From Candidatus Nanopelagicales bacterium (GTDB taxonomy: Bacteria; Actinomycetota; Actinomycetes; S36-B12), in NCBI GenBank assembly GCA_018401415.1, contig JAGYKV010000017.1, positions 880,001-944,000 on the forward strand: a stretch of 64,000 nt of DNA. The letters run 5' to 3'. The translations under genes and the position numbers were made by a program. The notes under the pieces were generated by a model. The model ran no database searches, had not been told where the DNA came from, and worked only from the letters and a program-made list of their open reading frames with translations. Of this stretch, positions 38,039 through 47,393 are shown one piece after another; within the stretch, counting starts at the first letter, position 1; the number at the start of each line of letters is the position of its first letter.

Positions 38039-38681
38039 ATGAAGCGCGCAGTGGTGCACTCGGAGACCGACATTGCCCATGAACTCGGCTATGTCGGTGA
38101 GTGGTTGGATGCCAATGAATACTCGGTGGAACGCTTGTACCGAAACAACGCGGGTTCACCTATTTCATTTCCACCCGCGGACCTTCTGATCAATTTGGGT
38201 TCGCTGAATTCCGCTGCTGACGGTTACACCCAGGCACCCGCACTCGCTGAAATTGATGCCATCAAGGAATGGATCAACACCGGGCAACACTTATATTGGA
38301 ATTTGCTACGGCGCTCAATTGTTGGCCAATGCCGTGGGTGGTCGAGTTGAACGACAACCCAGCACTCTTCGCACGGTCGAATCAGTTAATACCCCGGAAG
38401 TTCTTGGTCCGTGGGTTCGTTGGCATGAAGACTTTATTATCGATGTCGGATCGGCGCGGGTGCACTCACAAGATGACAATGTTGTCTTGCTTTTCCAATC
38501 CGGGTCGGCGTGGGGGGTTCAACCGCACCTTGAACTGACACCGGAAACCCTCACCCGCATGGCGACATCAGCAGGAACACCACCCGAGCACTACCTGCCA
38601 CTCGTTGAATCACTCAGTAACAATCAAGCCGAGGCACGTGATTCCGCATTCGCCCTCTTCGATCGGATGGTTGGTCACTGA
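38039..38681 (+). pseudogene. Class I glutamine amidotransferase-like protein, frameshifted
   Basis: The first part starts at the ATG 38039 (KRAVVHSETDIAHELGYVGEWL). The second has YIGICYGAQLLANAVGG, the nucleophile elbow with the catalytic Cys, then a His in VQPHLELTPE. The frame changes near 38285-38300, between INTGQH and YIGICYG. Restored, the protein would be about 213 residues. Its stop overlaps the start of the HMG-CoA reductase gene (TGATG), so the two are coupled. The amide acceptor is unknown. Confidence 0.75.
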
Positions 38682-39856
38682 TGAGCGCTCCCAGGAAATC
38701 CATTCCGCGCGATGCAGAAAATGATTACTCACCCAATGCGGCCGCTCAGCGTCGCGCATTCCTGACCGAGCACACCGGTGAGGAACTCACCCACGTTGCC
38801 AGCAGCTCAATTGACCCGGAGAAACTTGCGGGCAATATTGAGAACTTCATTGGCATGGCTCAAGTTCCGATTGGAATCTCCGGCCCGCTGTTGGTGCACG
38901 GGGAACACGCCCAGGGTGAGTTCTTTGTCCCCCTCGCCACCACAGAGGGTGCCCTCGTTGCCAGTTACAACCGAGGCATGCGGGTCATTCATGAATCCGG
39001 TGGTGCTGTCGTGACGGTGACAGCTGACCACATGCAGCGTTCACCCGTGTTCCTTTTCCCCAGTGCGCGCCAGGCAAGGGACTTTGGTCTGTGGGTGGAC
39101 ACCAACATTGACTCAATTCGCCAGGTGGCGCAAGCAACTACGCGGGTGGGCAAACTTGAGGGAATCACCCAGTTCGCTGTTGGTCCGCTGTTGTATTTGC
39201 GCTTTGATTACACCACCGGCGATGCAGCCGGACAAAACATGGTGAGCAAAGCCACCTTGGCTGCCTGCCAGTGGATCACGCAAACCCACGCGGAGCATCC
39301 GGAATTCATTCTCTCGGGAAATATCGACACGGATAAAAAACATTCTCAGATCAACATGATGCTCGGGCGTGGCAAGCGGGTCATTGCCGAAGTCACCACT
39401 CCCCGTGCAGTACTTCAACAACTCTTGGGGGTCACGCCCGAAAAACTCTTCAGGGCACGTCAGATCTCCCAAGCCGGTGCTTTCCTAGTGGGGTCGGCGA
39501 ACAACGGCGCCCATGCCGCCAACGGACTCACCGCTTTGTATTTGGCCACCGGTCAAGATGTTGCCAATGTCTCCGAATCCCACGGCGGACTCCTGTATTC
39601 CCAACTACTGGAATCCGGCGACTACTACTGGTCAATCACCCTGCCATCTGTGATCGTGGCAACCAGGGGTGGTGGCACCGCCCTCCCCACCCAACACGAA
39701 TGCCTGTCACTTCTTGACTGTGTGGGAGATGGCAAAGCCCTCAAACTCGCGGAGATCGTTGGCGCAACCGTGCTCGCCGGTGAAATATCCCTCGCCTCAG
39801 CGGTAATCGCTGGTGACTGGGTGAGCGGTCACGAAAACCTCGGGCGCAATCGCTAA
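38681..39856 (+). CDS. Hydroxymethylglutaryl-CoA reductase (class I type)
   Basis: 391 residues. The signatures are ENFIGMAQVPIGISGP (55-69), Glu89 in TTEGAL, GDAAGQNMVSKAT with the catalytic Asp, GNIDTDKKHSQIN with the catalytic Lys, and a C-terminal GHENLGRNR with His384. This enzyme makes mevalonate from HMG-CoA with NADPH. Other mevalonate-pathway genes are not in the window. It could also run in a different role, such as HMG-CoA metabolism linked to leucine breakdown, but the catalytic set is complete. The start overlaps the preceding amidotransferase gene. Confidence 0.92.
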   Translation: MSAPRKSIPRDAENDYSPNAAAQRRAFLTEHTGEELTHVASSSIDPEKLAGNIENFIGMAQVPIGISGPLLVHGEHAQGEFFVPLATTEGALVASYNRGMRVIHESGGAVVTVTADHMQRSPVFLFPSARQARDFGLWVDTNIDSIRQVAQATTRVGKLEGITQFAVGPLLYLRFDYTTGDAAGQNMVSKATLAACQWITQTHAEHPEFILSGNIDTDKKHSQINMMLGRGKRVIAEVTTPRAVLQQLLGVTPEKLFRARQISQAGAFLVGSANNGAHAANGLTALYLATGQDVANVSESHGGLLYSQLLESGDYYWSITLPSVIVATRGGGTALPTQHECLSLLDCVGDGKALKLAEIVGATVLAGEISLASAVIAGDWVSGHENLGRNR

Positions 39857-39875
39857 CTAATACTCAAACTCTTAT

Positions 39876-39907
39876 TCACACCCATACTCACACCCATACT
39901 CACACCT
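39876..39907 (+). repeat. Short tandem repeat between HMG-CoA reductase and VapC genes
   Basis: The 12-base unit ACACCCATACTC is repeated about two and a half times. It runs up to the stop of the opposing PIN-domain gene. Confidence 0.6.
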
Positions 39908-40277
39908 TGACGCGAACACCAAGGTCTTCCGCGCACCTATTCAGTCTCGCATCAAAACTCAATAATGATTCACCGAACTCCACCGCTGCATCAAGTACAT
40001 AACAATCAGGTAGCGGCAGTCCGGTGCGATCTCGAATGCTCGCGATTCGAACAGCGCCCTCTAATCCACGTGAGTGAACAACTGTTGCCTGCAGAGCCTC
40101 AATCACCGCAAGCACGTGACTCACAGCGCCTGATGCACTGGCTTGGACAAGTGATTCTGTCACCGAGACTTCATGGATTTCCACAGTGCGAGCACCACCA
40201 ATCAACTTCACCGCAGCCGAGTTGTGTTGATCATGTGGGTTCAAAAATGCAATGAACGCACTTGAGTCAAGAAGCAT
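39900..40277 (-). CDS. PIN-domain ribonuclease toxin (VapC-like)
   Basis: 125 residues. The PIN acidic residues are visible in LLDSSAFIAFL (Asp4), SVTESLVQ (Glu near 40), LPLPDCYVLDAA and LLSFDARLNR. The gene overlaps the upstream antitoxin gene by 11 bases. Such toxins cut tRNA or rRNA when the antitoxin is lost; the target here is unknown. Confidence 0.85.
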   Translation of the reverse strand: MLLDSSAFIAFLNPHDQHNSAAVKLIGGARTVEIHEVSVTESLVQASASGAVSHVLAVIEALQATVVHSRGLEGAVRIASIRDRTGLPLPDCYVLDAAVEFGESLLSFDARLNRCAEDLGVRVKV

Positions 40278-40539
40278 CGCGCTCCCACATGTGTCTCAGG
40301 TCAGCAACCCTCACGCCTTGATACACCCCGGCAAGATGTGTTTGAACGTACTTCTGCGCTTGCTGCACCTGAAGTATGCGGAGCGTTTGCGTTTCAATCG
40401 CCGACCGAGCACCCAACTCGGCAAGTTTGCTCACCAAAGTGGACTTGGACTCCCCCGGCCACAACTCCTCAGCGATCGCCAGAGCCTGAGTGAGTTCGGC
40501 GGTCTCGGTCACCTGAATTCGACGCTTGAGCGTGGGCAT
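40267..40539 (-). CDS. Antitoxin of the VapBC pair
   Basis: 90 residues. It starts TLKRRIQVTETAELTQALAIAEE, a ribbon-like N-terminus, followed by helical sequence (SKSTLVSKLAELGARSAIE). The C-terminal half would bind the PIN toxin encoded next. The DNA-binding class is not certain. Antitoxin-first order and overlap support the pairing. Confidence 0.72.
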   Translation of the reverse strand: MPTLKRRIQVTETAELTQALAIAEELWPGESKSTLVSKLAELGARSAIETQTLRILQVQQAQKYVQTHLAGVYQGVRVADLRHMWERDAS

Positions 40540-40587
40540 GCCGTAAGTGTACCACCGACTAATTTAAGTGGTGCACCTTGAAATTCG

Positions 40588-41004
40588 TCACGGACTCCCG
40601 TCAAGAACATCTTCAGGAGTAACTACCACTAACCCAGGCACTTTCATGCGAGAAAAGCCAGCATCACGAGTGAGCAGTCGATCCGCGTGCGTTGCCGCAT
40701 GCAAGGCGATCATGTAATCAGCAAGGATTCGGCCGTCCTCGCTTTTTCTTGCACGGACTTCACCAACCTCCGCCGCACCTTGCAGCCCGATATCAAGGTA
40801 GTTGATTGTGAGCGCCTGCAAAATCGCCAATGAATCTGTCGCTGAACTGCAGCCGGTAGCGAACTCTGCAACTACCTCCGCGCAAATAAACAGCGAACCC
40901 TCCATTGCACAATTTTCGACCGCTTGACGAGAACTTCGGCCGTACTGGGGATCAGCACTCACGATGTCAATCAAAATATTTGAATCGATGGCCGTCGTGG
41001 TCAT
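40588..41004 (-). CDS. PIN-domain ribonuclease toxin (VapC-like), second pair
   Basis: 138 residues. PIN signatures are AIDSNILIDIV (Asp near 6), CAEVVAEFA (Glu), DYMIALHAATHADRLLTRDAG (two Asp). It follows an AbrB-type antitoxin gene by 30 bases. It is not a recent copy of the PIN gene at 39900; the two share only family motifs. Confidence 0.85.
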   Translation of the reverse strand: MTTTAIDSNILIDIVSADPQYGRSSRQAVENCAMEGSLFICAEVVAEFATGCSSATDSLAILQALTINYLDIGLQGAAEVGEVRARKSEDGRILADYMIALHAATHADRLLTRDAGFSRMKVPGLVVVTPEDVLDGSP

Positions 41005-41034
41005 GCGAAGTCCACGGTTCCATTCATCCCATGT

Positions 41035-41286
41035 TTATTCATCCCAAGCTCGAATCGGGCGCAGTTCTCGCATGATCTCGTCGGTATTTCGACCAGCCAA
41101 GTCAACAACCCCGTAAACCGAATCCCAATCAATTCCGGAGGCGGACTTGTTTCTCTTGCGCATTACACATTCCCTGCCGCGAACTTCAAACTCCAATGGG
41201 TCCCCCGGTTCAATACCCAAGGCTTCCCGCACATGCTTGGGAATAGTGATCTGTCCTTTGCTGGACACGGTTCCGGCCACCTCCAC
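41035..41286 (-). CDS. AbrB/SpoVT-type (VapB) antitoxin
   Basis: About 83 residues. The swapped-hairpin DNA-binding domain reads GTVSSKGQITIPKHVREALGIEPGDPLEFEV. The C-terminal part (NTDEIMRELRP) would bind the PIN toxin. GTG 41286 is taken as start because family similarity begins there and paired repeats lie directly upstream; a longer frame to 41331 would run through those repeats. Confidence 0.78.
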   Translation of the reverse strand: MEVAGTVSSKGQITIPKHVREALGIEPGDPLEFEVRGRECVMRKRNKSASGIDWDSVYGVVDLAGRNTDEIMRELRPIRAWDE

Positions 41287-41288
41287 AG

Positions 41289-41320
41289 AGTAAAGAAATT
41301 TACGAGCAAAGTAAAGAAAT
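41289..41320 (-). promoter_or_regulatory. Paired direct repeats before the AbrB-type antitoxin gene
   Basis: AGTAAAGAAAT occurs at 41289-41299 and 41310-41320, starts 21 bases apart, about two helical turns. This places both on the same DNA face just upstream of the antitoxin start, as expected for an autoregulatory operator. Confidence 0.5.
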
Positions 41321-41502
41321 AGATGCCTCACCCTTCAACCATTACTCACAGATTAACCAATGGCCACTCACAAATTGCATCTGTGGACGACGCTGCCAGG
41401 GCGATTTTCGGTTGTGGATAATCAAATGAGACATGGACCGCGCTCACGGATAAGTGACGCGCATTTGCGCTCGGCCACGAAGGAACGGGTACCAGGCGTT
41501 AA

Positions 41503-41751
41503 TCAGTCTTCCGCGGAAGCCTGAGCCCGTTTCCGCCACACATACACACCTGTGCCAACAACCGCTAGGACTCCAACAGCAACCAGAACAATTGGAAGGG
41601 ATCGGCGCCCTTTCTCAATTATTTCCTCGGCGCGAACAACAACTTCATCTGCAACAGCCAGCGCTGAGTCGGCTCGCTCGAGTACCGATCGGACTTCAAC
41701 GAGTTTGTCGTGACTGTCACCGAGTGCATCAATTACTGATTGGGTACTCAT
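41503..41751 (-). CDS. Small single-span membrane protein
   Basis: 82 residues: a helical, acidic N-terminal part (about 1-50, coiled-coil-like), one membrane helix ([21 protein letters not shown]) and a short basic tail. Its ATG overlaps the add stop by 4 bases, so it is coupled to adenosine deaminase. Function unknown. Confidence 0.72.
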   Translation of the reverse strand: MSTQSVIDALGDSHDKLVEVRSVLERADSALAVADEVVVRAEEIIEKGRRSLPIVLVAVGVLAVVGTGVYVWRKRAQASAED

Positions 41752-42905
41752 GCATTCTCCTTATTAATTCGTTGGGATAGTTCCGCACGAACTTCGGCAT
41801 AGCCCGGCTTTATTTGATTATTGATGATCTCCAAGCGCTCATCAAAACCAATGAACGCGCTCTTCATGGCGTTAATGGTCAACCACTCCAGATCCTTCAA
41901 GCCCCAACCGAATGCCTCACTGAGCAGTTCCATTTCGTGAGACATGGATGTTCCCGACATTAATCGGTTATCGGTGTTCACCGTGACCCGGAAACCTAAC
42001 TTGCGCAGCAGCCCAATGGGGTGAGTGGCAATGGAATCCGAAGCACCTGTTTGAACATTGGACGATGGACATAACTCAAGTGGGATCCGGCGATCGCGAA
42101 CATAGGCGGCCAAACCACCCAGGGTTGCATTACCGGATGAATCCACCGTGATGTCATCCATAATCCGAACGCCGTGACCCAACCGGTCAGCGCCGCACCA
42201 CTGAATCGCCTCCCAGATGGATGGCAACCCAAAGGCCTCACCAGCGTGAATGGTGAAGTGAGCATTCTCCCTGCGCAAATATTCAAATGCATCTAGGTGA
42301 CGGGTGGGTGGGAATCCTGCTTCAGCGCCGGCAATATCAAAACCAACAACACCCTTATTCCGGTACTCAACCGCCAACTCAGCGATCTGCCGGGCATTCG
42401 CTGCCGTGCGCATGGCCGTCAACAACACACCAACGCGCAATGTCCGCCCCCCAGCTTTGACCGCCGCGACACCTTGGGCGAAACCGGCCAGCACCGCTTC
42501 AATGATCTGGTGTTCGTTCAAACCCTTTTCCACGTGCAACTCGGGGGCGTACCGGATCTCCGCGTACACCACACCGTCGGCAGCTAAATCTTCCGCGCAT
42601 TCGCGCGCAACCCGAGTCAGAGCCGACTCGGTCTGAGTAACTCCAACAGTGTGTTTAAAGGTCTCTAAATAACGCTCGAGTGAACCCGAATAAGCAGCCT
42701 CGGAAAACCAACGACCCAAGGACTCAGGATCCTGGGCAGGCAAATCCGCGTACCCAACCTCCTCCGCTAACTCCAACACCGTTTGCGGGCGCAACCCACC
42801 ATCTAGGTGATCATGGAGCAAGGCTTTGGGAGCCTCAATGATCAAATCCAAGGGAACAGGACTAAATGTGGCGGGGTCAGTCGATACTGAGGAAGTTGTT
42901 ATCAT
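41748..42905 (-). CDS. add: Adenosine deaminase
   Basis: 385 residues. The zinc and catalytic residues are visible: HDHLDG near residue 33, [26 protein letters not shown] and [11 protein letters not shown]. The enzyme converts adenosine and deoxyadenosine to inosine and deoxyinosine. It is a complete gene, unlike the related but different gene at 20891. Together with deoA and cdd nearby it forms a nucleoside salvage set. Confidence 0.93.
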   Translation of the reverse strand: MITTSSVSTDPATFSPVPLDLIIEAPKALLHDHLDGGLRPQTVLELAEEVGYADLPAQDPESLGRWFSEAAYSGSLERYLETFKHTVGVTQTESALTRVARECAEDLAADGVVYAEIRYAPELHVEKGLNEHQIIEAVLAGFAQGVAAVKAGGRTLRVGVLLTAMRTAANARQIAELAVEYRNKGVVGFDIAGAEAGFPPTRHLDAFEYLRRENAHFTIHAGEAFGLPSIWEAIQWCGADRLGHGVRIMDDITVDSSGNATLGGLAAYVRDRRIPLELCPSSNVQTGASDSIATHPIGLLRKLGFRVTVNTDNRLMSGTSMSHEMELLSEAFGWGLKDLEWLTINAMKSAFIGFDERLEIINNQIKPGYAEVRAELSQRINKENA

Positions 42906-42996
42906 GGGCTAAACCTACGCTCATAGGCTAGGCAGATCTCAATGACCCGAATCAGTAATTATGAAAAATGACCAAGCTACTGACTAAACTCGCTGC

Positions 42997-44046
42997 GTGA
43001 GCGAAGCCCCAGCGAAGAAGCCCATCTGGCATAAAGCAGTGGCACCACTCTTGGGCTCCGGTTTCCTGCTGGTGCTGTTGCTGCCGGGTGTGTTAATCGG
43101 CATATTTTTGGTGAGCGGGGCGGCCAGCATTCTGCTTTTTGGTGCATTACCCGTGGCGGTGGCCTACTTTGGTGGGGCCACATCGGCTAGTGCACGAATC
43201 ATTGCCGTGATGGTGGTGTCCGGGACCCTGGCTCGAGTCTTTGACCAGTCGCCGATCCTCTCGGCACTGTTGGTTGCGGTGGTGGCATTTCTCATTGGCA
43301 TATCTGCCCGACGTGGACTGTCCAGCCCAATCTTGTTTGTCGGAATCTCCCTCGCTTTTCTGGTGATCAACCCGCCAAAACTCGGCCAATCCGGTCACCA
43401 AGTTTTCGACAATCTCGACCCCGTGCTGGTCACAGCGCTGTTGCTGCTCATTGGTGGCCTCTGGGCACGATTGATGATTGCCAGTATTCGCAAATGGATT
43501 CCGGCCACACCGGAGACTTCTCCGCGCTCCATGAGAATCCTTGTTCCATATGGTTTGGCCCTCGGGATCTCCACCGGACTTTCGACCTACTTCCTCATGA
43601 CCTACGCACCCGGCGGGGTGGGGGCGTGGCTTATTTTGACCATCTTCGTGGTGTATAAACCGGATCCAGATAAACGCAAAGCTCGAACGCGCGACCGCGT
43701 TATTGGAACTATTGGCGGTGGTTTCGCTGCCTTCATCGTCCTTGAAATCCTAGAAGCCTTCGATTGGCAACAGGGCCTGGCCCAGTTGATTTTGGCCCTG
43801 ATATTTCTCAGTGTTTCCATGACCTATTTCATTCCTGGTCCCTATTGGAAATATGTCTTTTTCTTGACTCCGGGCGTGGTGCTGCTGGATTCCAATGCCG
43901 TGTCAGACCAAACCGACATAGATCTGTTACGGGTGGTTTACACACTCATTGGAGTCGCCATTGCCCTTATCAGTGGACTTGTCGTACAACTTATTGTGCA
44001 AATGATTTACGGAAAAAAGACAACTACTCCGGATCAATCACAGTGA
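42997..44046 (+). CDS. FUSC-like multi-helix membrane protein
   Basis: 349 residues from GTG 42997. About ten hydrophobic helices in two groups are separated by a soluble link (IRKWIPATPETSPRSMRI). The second group (PGGVGAWLILTIFVVYKPDPDKRKARTRDRVIGTIGG) is typical of FUSC/aromatic-acid exporter-type proteins. The transported substance is unknown. Its end overlaps the opposing cupin gene by 23 bases. Confidence 0.75.
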   Translation: MSEAPAKKPIWHKAVAPLLGSGFLLVLLLPGVLIGIFLVSGAASILLFGALPVAVAYFGGATSASARIIAVMVVSGTLARVFDQSPILSALLVAVVAFLIGISARRGLSSPILFVGISLAFLVINPPKLGQSGHQVFDNLDPVLVTALLLLIGGLWARLMIASIRKWIPATPETSPRSMRILVPYGLALGISTGLSTYFLMTYAPGGVGAWLILTIFVVYKPDPDKRKARTRDRVIGTIGGGFAAFIVLEILEAFDWQQGLAQLILALIFLSVSMTYFIPGPYWKYVFFLTPGVVLLDSNAVSDQTDIDLLRVVYTLIGVAIALISGLVVQLIVQMIYGKKTTTPDQSQ

Positions 44047-44401
44047 TATCTTCATCAGACCGATGCACGGTCTCAATGGAAAAAGCAGGAACGCAGATCG
44101 CGAAATAGCGCGCACCTTCTTCGGTGTAATACCGAACCCACTCGCCACTGCGGGCAATAACCGCTTGCCCCGCCATCACATGAATTGGTCCTTGCTCGCT
44201 GTCGACCGTGAGCGAGCCGTCAACTACCACGGTGAATTCATCAAATTCCGGGGTTTGCACCGGCTCGCCCCAACCGGCGGGTGCCACCATCATGGCGATC
44301 GACACGGAGTCGTCGCCGGTGGATGCATGGCCGACAAACTCTTGAATCATTTTGCCACCGGGCACGGGGATTTGGACGGGTCCGGGAATTAACTCAGGCA
44401 T
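44024..44401 (-). CDS. Cupin-domain protein
   Basis: 125 residues forming a single cupin barrel: TPEFDEFTVVVDGSLTVDSEQG and then VMAGQAVIARSGEWVRYYTEEGARYFAI. The usual histidine metal ligands are mostly absent, with Glu residues in their place, so metal binding is uncertain. It follows deoA by 8 bases, so it is probably cotranscribed with the nucleoside genes. Role unknown. Confidence 0.82.
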   Translation of the reverse strand: MPELIPGPVQIPVPGGKMIQEFVGHASTGDDSVSIAMMVAPAGWGEPVQTPEFDEFTVVVDGSLTVDSEQGPIHVMAGQAVIARSGEWVRYYTEEGARYFAICVPAFSIETVHRSDEDITVIDPE

Positions 44402-44409
44402 GGATTTCC

Positions 44410-45702
44410 TTAGGTGATTTTGTCGATGATGAGTGGAAGTCTATTGACCTCGTTCGCGGAACCAATGGTGATTGGCGTTTGGTCTAGTGCTTGCTGGGCC
44501 AGTTCGAAACGTGGTTCTTCGTCGGTGAACATGGTCAGGAGTGGTTCACCCGCCGTGATCTGGTCACCGGGTTTTTTATGCAACATGATTCCGGCACCCT
44601 CACTCACCTGGTCTTCTTTGCGAGCCCGACCTGCACCTAAACGCCACGCGGCAATGCCAATGGCAAGGGCATTCATGGTGGTGATGGTTCCAGATTCAGT
44701 TGCCGTGACGGTGTGACTGAACGAGGCGGTAGGAAGTGGGGCGTTGTTGTCGCCACCCTGGGCAGCGACCATGCGCTGCCACACATCAAATGCTTGACCG
44801 TTGTCGATTTTTTCCGCAGGGTCAGTATCAATGCCAGCAAGTTCGAGCATCTCGCGGGCGAGGGTAAGAGTGAGTTCACGGACATCGGCGGGGCCACCAC
44901 CTTGGAGAATCTCAATACTTTCCTGGACCTCGAGGGCGTTACCCACCGCCAGGCCCAGCGGGACATCCATGGCGGTGATCAACGCTGTTGTTTTCACACC
45001 GGCGTCGTTGCCGAGGTTGACCATGGTGCGGGCAAGTTCACGAGCCTTGTCCGGATCCCACATGAATGCGCCGTTGCCTGTTTTAACATCGAGGACCAAT
45101 CCCCCTGCACCTTCAGCGATCTTTTTGCTCATGATGCTCGATGCAATCAAGGGAATTGCTTCCACCGTTCCGGTGACATCGCGCAATGCATACAGTTTTT
45201 TGTCCGCGGGAGCTAGTCCTGGGCCTGCCGCGCAGATCACCGCGCCAACATCCTGCAGGATCTGGTGCATTTCTTTATTGGTGAGGTCTGCTCTCCAACC
45301 CTTGATGCTTTCCATTTTGTCGAGGGTGCCACCGGTGTGACCGAGACCGCGACCGGAGAGCTGCGGAACCGCAGCACCACATGCGGCAACAAGTGGCGCC
45401 AGCGGAAGAGTGATTTTATCGCCCACACCACCGGTGGAGTGTTTGTCCACGGTGGGTTGGGACAGATCACTGAAGTCCATGCGCTCACCACTGTTAATCA
45501 TGGCGGTGGTCCACTCGACAATCTCGCGGGAATTCATGCCGTTGAGCAAAATCGCCATGGCAAGAGCTGCCATTTGTTCATCGGCAATAGCACCGCGGGT
45601 GTACGCGTCGATTGTCCAGTTGATTTGGTCGGTGGTTAATTCATGGTGGTCGCGCTTTGCTCGAATAATGTCAACGGCCGCGAACGGTTCCGTGCGGTTC
45701 AT
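44410..45702 (-). CDS. deoA: Thymidine/pyrimidine-nucleoside phosphorylase
   Basis: 430 residues. The family signature SGRGLGHTGGTLDKMESI is present, along with the phosphate loop KHSTGGVGDK and the C-terminal barrel-sandwich part (LHKKPGDQITAGEPL). The enzyme splits thymidine or deoxyuridine with phosphate into base and deoxyribose 1-phosphate. The start overlaps the cdd stop (ATGA), so the two are translated together; Cdd supplies (deoxy)uridine. Confidence 0.94.
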   Translation of the reverse strand: MNRTEPFAAVDIIRAKRDHHELTTDQINWTIDAYTRGAIADEQMAALAMAILLNGMNSREIVEWTTAMINSGERMDFSDLSQPTVDKHSTGGVGDKITLPLAPLVAACGAAVPQLSGRGLGHTGGTLDKMESIKGWRADLTNKEMHQILQDVGAVICAAGPGLAPADKKLYALRDVTGTVEAIPLIASSIMSKKIAEGAGGLVLDVKTGNGAFMWDPDKARELARTMVNLGNDAGVKTTALITAMDVPLGLAVGNALEVQESIEILQGGGPADVRELTLTLAREMLELAGIDTDPAEKIDNGQAFDVWQRMVAAQGGDNNAPLPTASFSHTVTATESGTITTMNALAIGIAAWRLGAGRARKEDQVSEGAGIMLHKKPGDQITAGEPLLTMFTDEEPRFELAQQALDQTPITIGSANEVNRLPLIIDKIT

Positions 45703-46127
45703 GATTTATCTATTTGCGGTTGATCCTCGGCACGTGCCGCGAGATCGTCGGGGCCAAATGCCTGAGGCAGAATCTCAGCAAGAGTCTTGATTCCCTCGGG
45801 AGTCGTGATCTCGGTGTTTGGCTTGCCGTTCTCCCACAGTAATTGGCGGCAGCGGCCGCAGGGCATGAGTGAATTACCGTGTTGATCCACACAGGTAATG
45901 GCGGTGAGCTTGCCACCACCGGTGGCATGAATACTGGAAACCATGCCGCACTCCGCACACAACCCCACACCATAAGCGGCATTTTCCACATTGCAGCCGA
46001 CCACGATTCGGCCGTCGTCCATCAGCCCCGCAACACCCACCTTGAATCGTGAGTAGGGGGCATAGGCCTTGGTCATAATTTCTTCGGCAGCGGCCTGTAA
46101 TTGAGCCCACTGCTCCTTGGTTGTCAT
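45699..46127 (-). CDS. cdd: Cytidine deaminase
   Basis: 142 residues. Zinc motifs are CNVENAAYGVGLCAE and PCGRCRQLL. The enzyme deaminates cytidine and deoxycytidine to uridine forms. The ATG at 46127 is chosen since family sequence (EEIMTKAYAPYSRFKVG) starts near there; the frame extends upstream without homology. It overlaps deoA by 4 bases and lies 28 bases after the chimeric gene. Confidence 0.93.
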   Translation of the reverse strand: MTTKEQWAQLQAAAEEIMTKAYAPYSRFKVGVAGLMDDGRIVVGCNVENAAYGVGLCAECGMVSSIHATGGGKLTAITCVDQHGNSLMPCGRCRQLLWENGKPNTEITTPEGIKTLAEILPQAFGPDDLAARAEDQPQIDKS

Positions 46128-46155
46128 GGCAGTATTCTTACTGCTTCTCAAATGG

Positions 46156-46764
46156 TTAGCCGTCAGCGGCCGGTGGACGCGCGCGACCCACCAGACCCGC
46201 CACCACAATGATCGTGACCAGATACGGGGTCATGGCCAGGAACTCGGTGGGAATTGGGGTATTGATCAGGGCCAGTTTTTGCTGGAATGACTCGGAGAAG
46301 CCAAAGATGAGAGCGGCGCCGAATGCTCCCACGGGATTCCATGCCCCAAAGATCATGGCCGCTAGACCAATAAAGCCGGTCGCTACGAGAGTGACCGGTT
46401 GCGTTGCGGAGCTCAAAATATTTTCGATGAACCCCAATGCATCGGTCGAATTCGCGGGACGACTTGGCGAGGCAGGAACGGGACCATCTAATCCCCCGTC
46501 CCCGTGCATGCTCGCGGCTGTTCTCAGTTCGCGCACGAGCGGCCGAGCACTTCCCGAGTGAACGGGAGTATCGGTCCTGTTGACCATGTCTAACACAATC
46601 AGTGCATTGCGGGTGGCGTTCTCCATCAAGGTATTACCCGCCACCGTGGTCACTCCGAGTAACTCCACCTCGGGACTGGCAGTTGCCAACATGATCGCGA
46701 GGGCATCGTCATGCCCGGGGTCACAATCGAGGATAAATGGAATCGGAGAAGTCGACATGGGCAC
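46156..46764 (-). pseudogene. In-frame chimera of nucleoside hydrolase N-terminus and nucleoside ABC permease C-terminus
   Basis: 202 residues. Residues 1-129 are a ribonucleoside hydrolase start: IPFILDCDPGHDDALAIMLA with the calcium-binding Asp residues, VTTVAGNTLMENATRNALIVLD, and VTLVATG. Directly after that, where hydrolases continue PLTN, the sequence becomes FIGLAAMIFGAWNPVGAFGAALIFGFSES and ends in a membrane helix, LVTIIVVAGLVGRA. That matches the end of NupQ/BmpC-type nucleoside permeases. The join is near 46375. Neither half can be functional as such. It suggests a deletion that removed the rest of the hydrolase and most of a transporter operon, or a misassembly. Confidence 0.82.
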
Positions 46765-46842
46765 ACGCTAGTAGATCGAATAAATAATCCACAGATATGG
46801 CTTACATCTGGAAATGACCGCGCTGCCGTGGCCTACTAAGTT

Positions 46843-47388
46843 GTGCCATTCCATGCCTTTGTAGATGAATCCAAAGCCCGCAACTACATCATGGTCGCGG
46901 TACTCATTGCACCTGATCACCTACAGCGTGCACGCCAAACAGTCAATCAGTTAAGGCTGAGAGGACAGAATCGAATTCATTTCACTAAGGAGCGTCCAGA
47001 CCGTCGAAGGCAAATCCTGCGCGCAATTCTGCAACTGGATATGACTATTGAGATCTACGAAGTCAGTCAGTCGGATATCTTTACTGAACGCCACGCCCGG
47101 AATACTTGTCTGCAGCAATTACTAACCAGAATGCTTACAAATCAGACTTACTACTTGGTGCTTGAAATTGATACTTCGATGTCCAATCTCGATCGGCAGC
47201 AAATTATTCGTGCAACACTGATTCATCCGTATCCAAACTCACTTCGATATGCGCTCCTCACTGCACGAGAGGAACCGCTACTGGCGCTGCCAGATGCAAT
47301 TGCCTGGTGTTGGTCTAGGGGCGGGGTCTGGAAAAATATCATCTTGGAGAGTGAGCGTTCAGTGCATCACTGGCGTGGAGAGAAATAG
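46843..47388 (+). CDS. DUF3800-like protein
   Basis: 181 residues from GTG 46843. The start FHAFVDESKARNYIMVAVLI resembles the FVDES...Y core of DUF3800, an RNase H-like family found in mobile and defence DNA. The later segment PDAIAWCWSRGGVWK fits its C-terminal helix. The nuclease activity is not shown. It is followed by a short frame that may belong with it. Confidence 0.68.
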   Translation: MPFHAFVDESKARNYIMVAVLIAPDHLQRARQTVNQLRLRGQNRIHFTKERPDRRRQILRAILQLDMTIEIYEVSQSDIFTERHARNTCLQQLLTRMLTNQTYYLVLEIDTSMSNLDRQQIIRATLIHPYPNSLRYALLTAREEPLLALPDAIAWCWSRGGVWKNIILESERSVHHWRGEK

Positions 47389-47393
47389 AGAAG

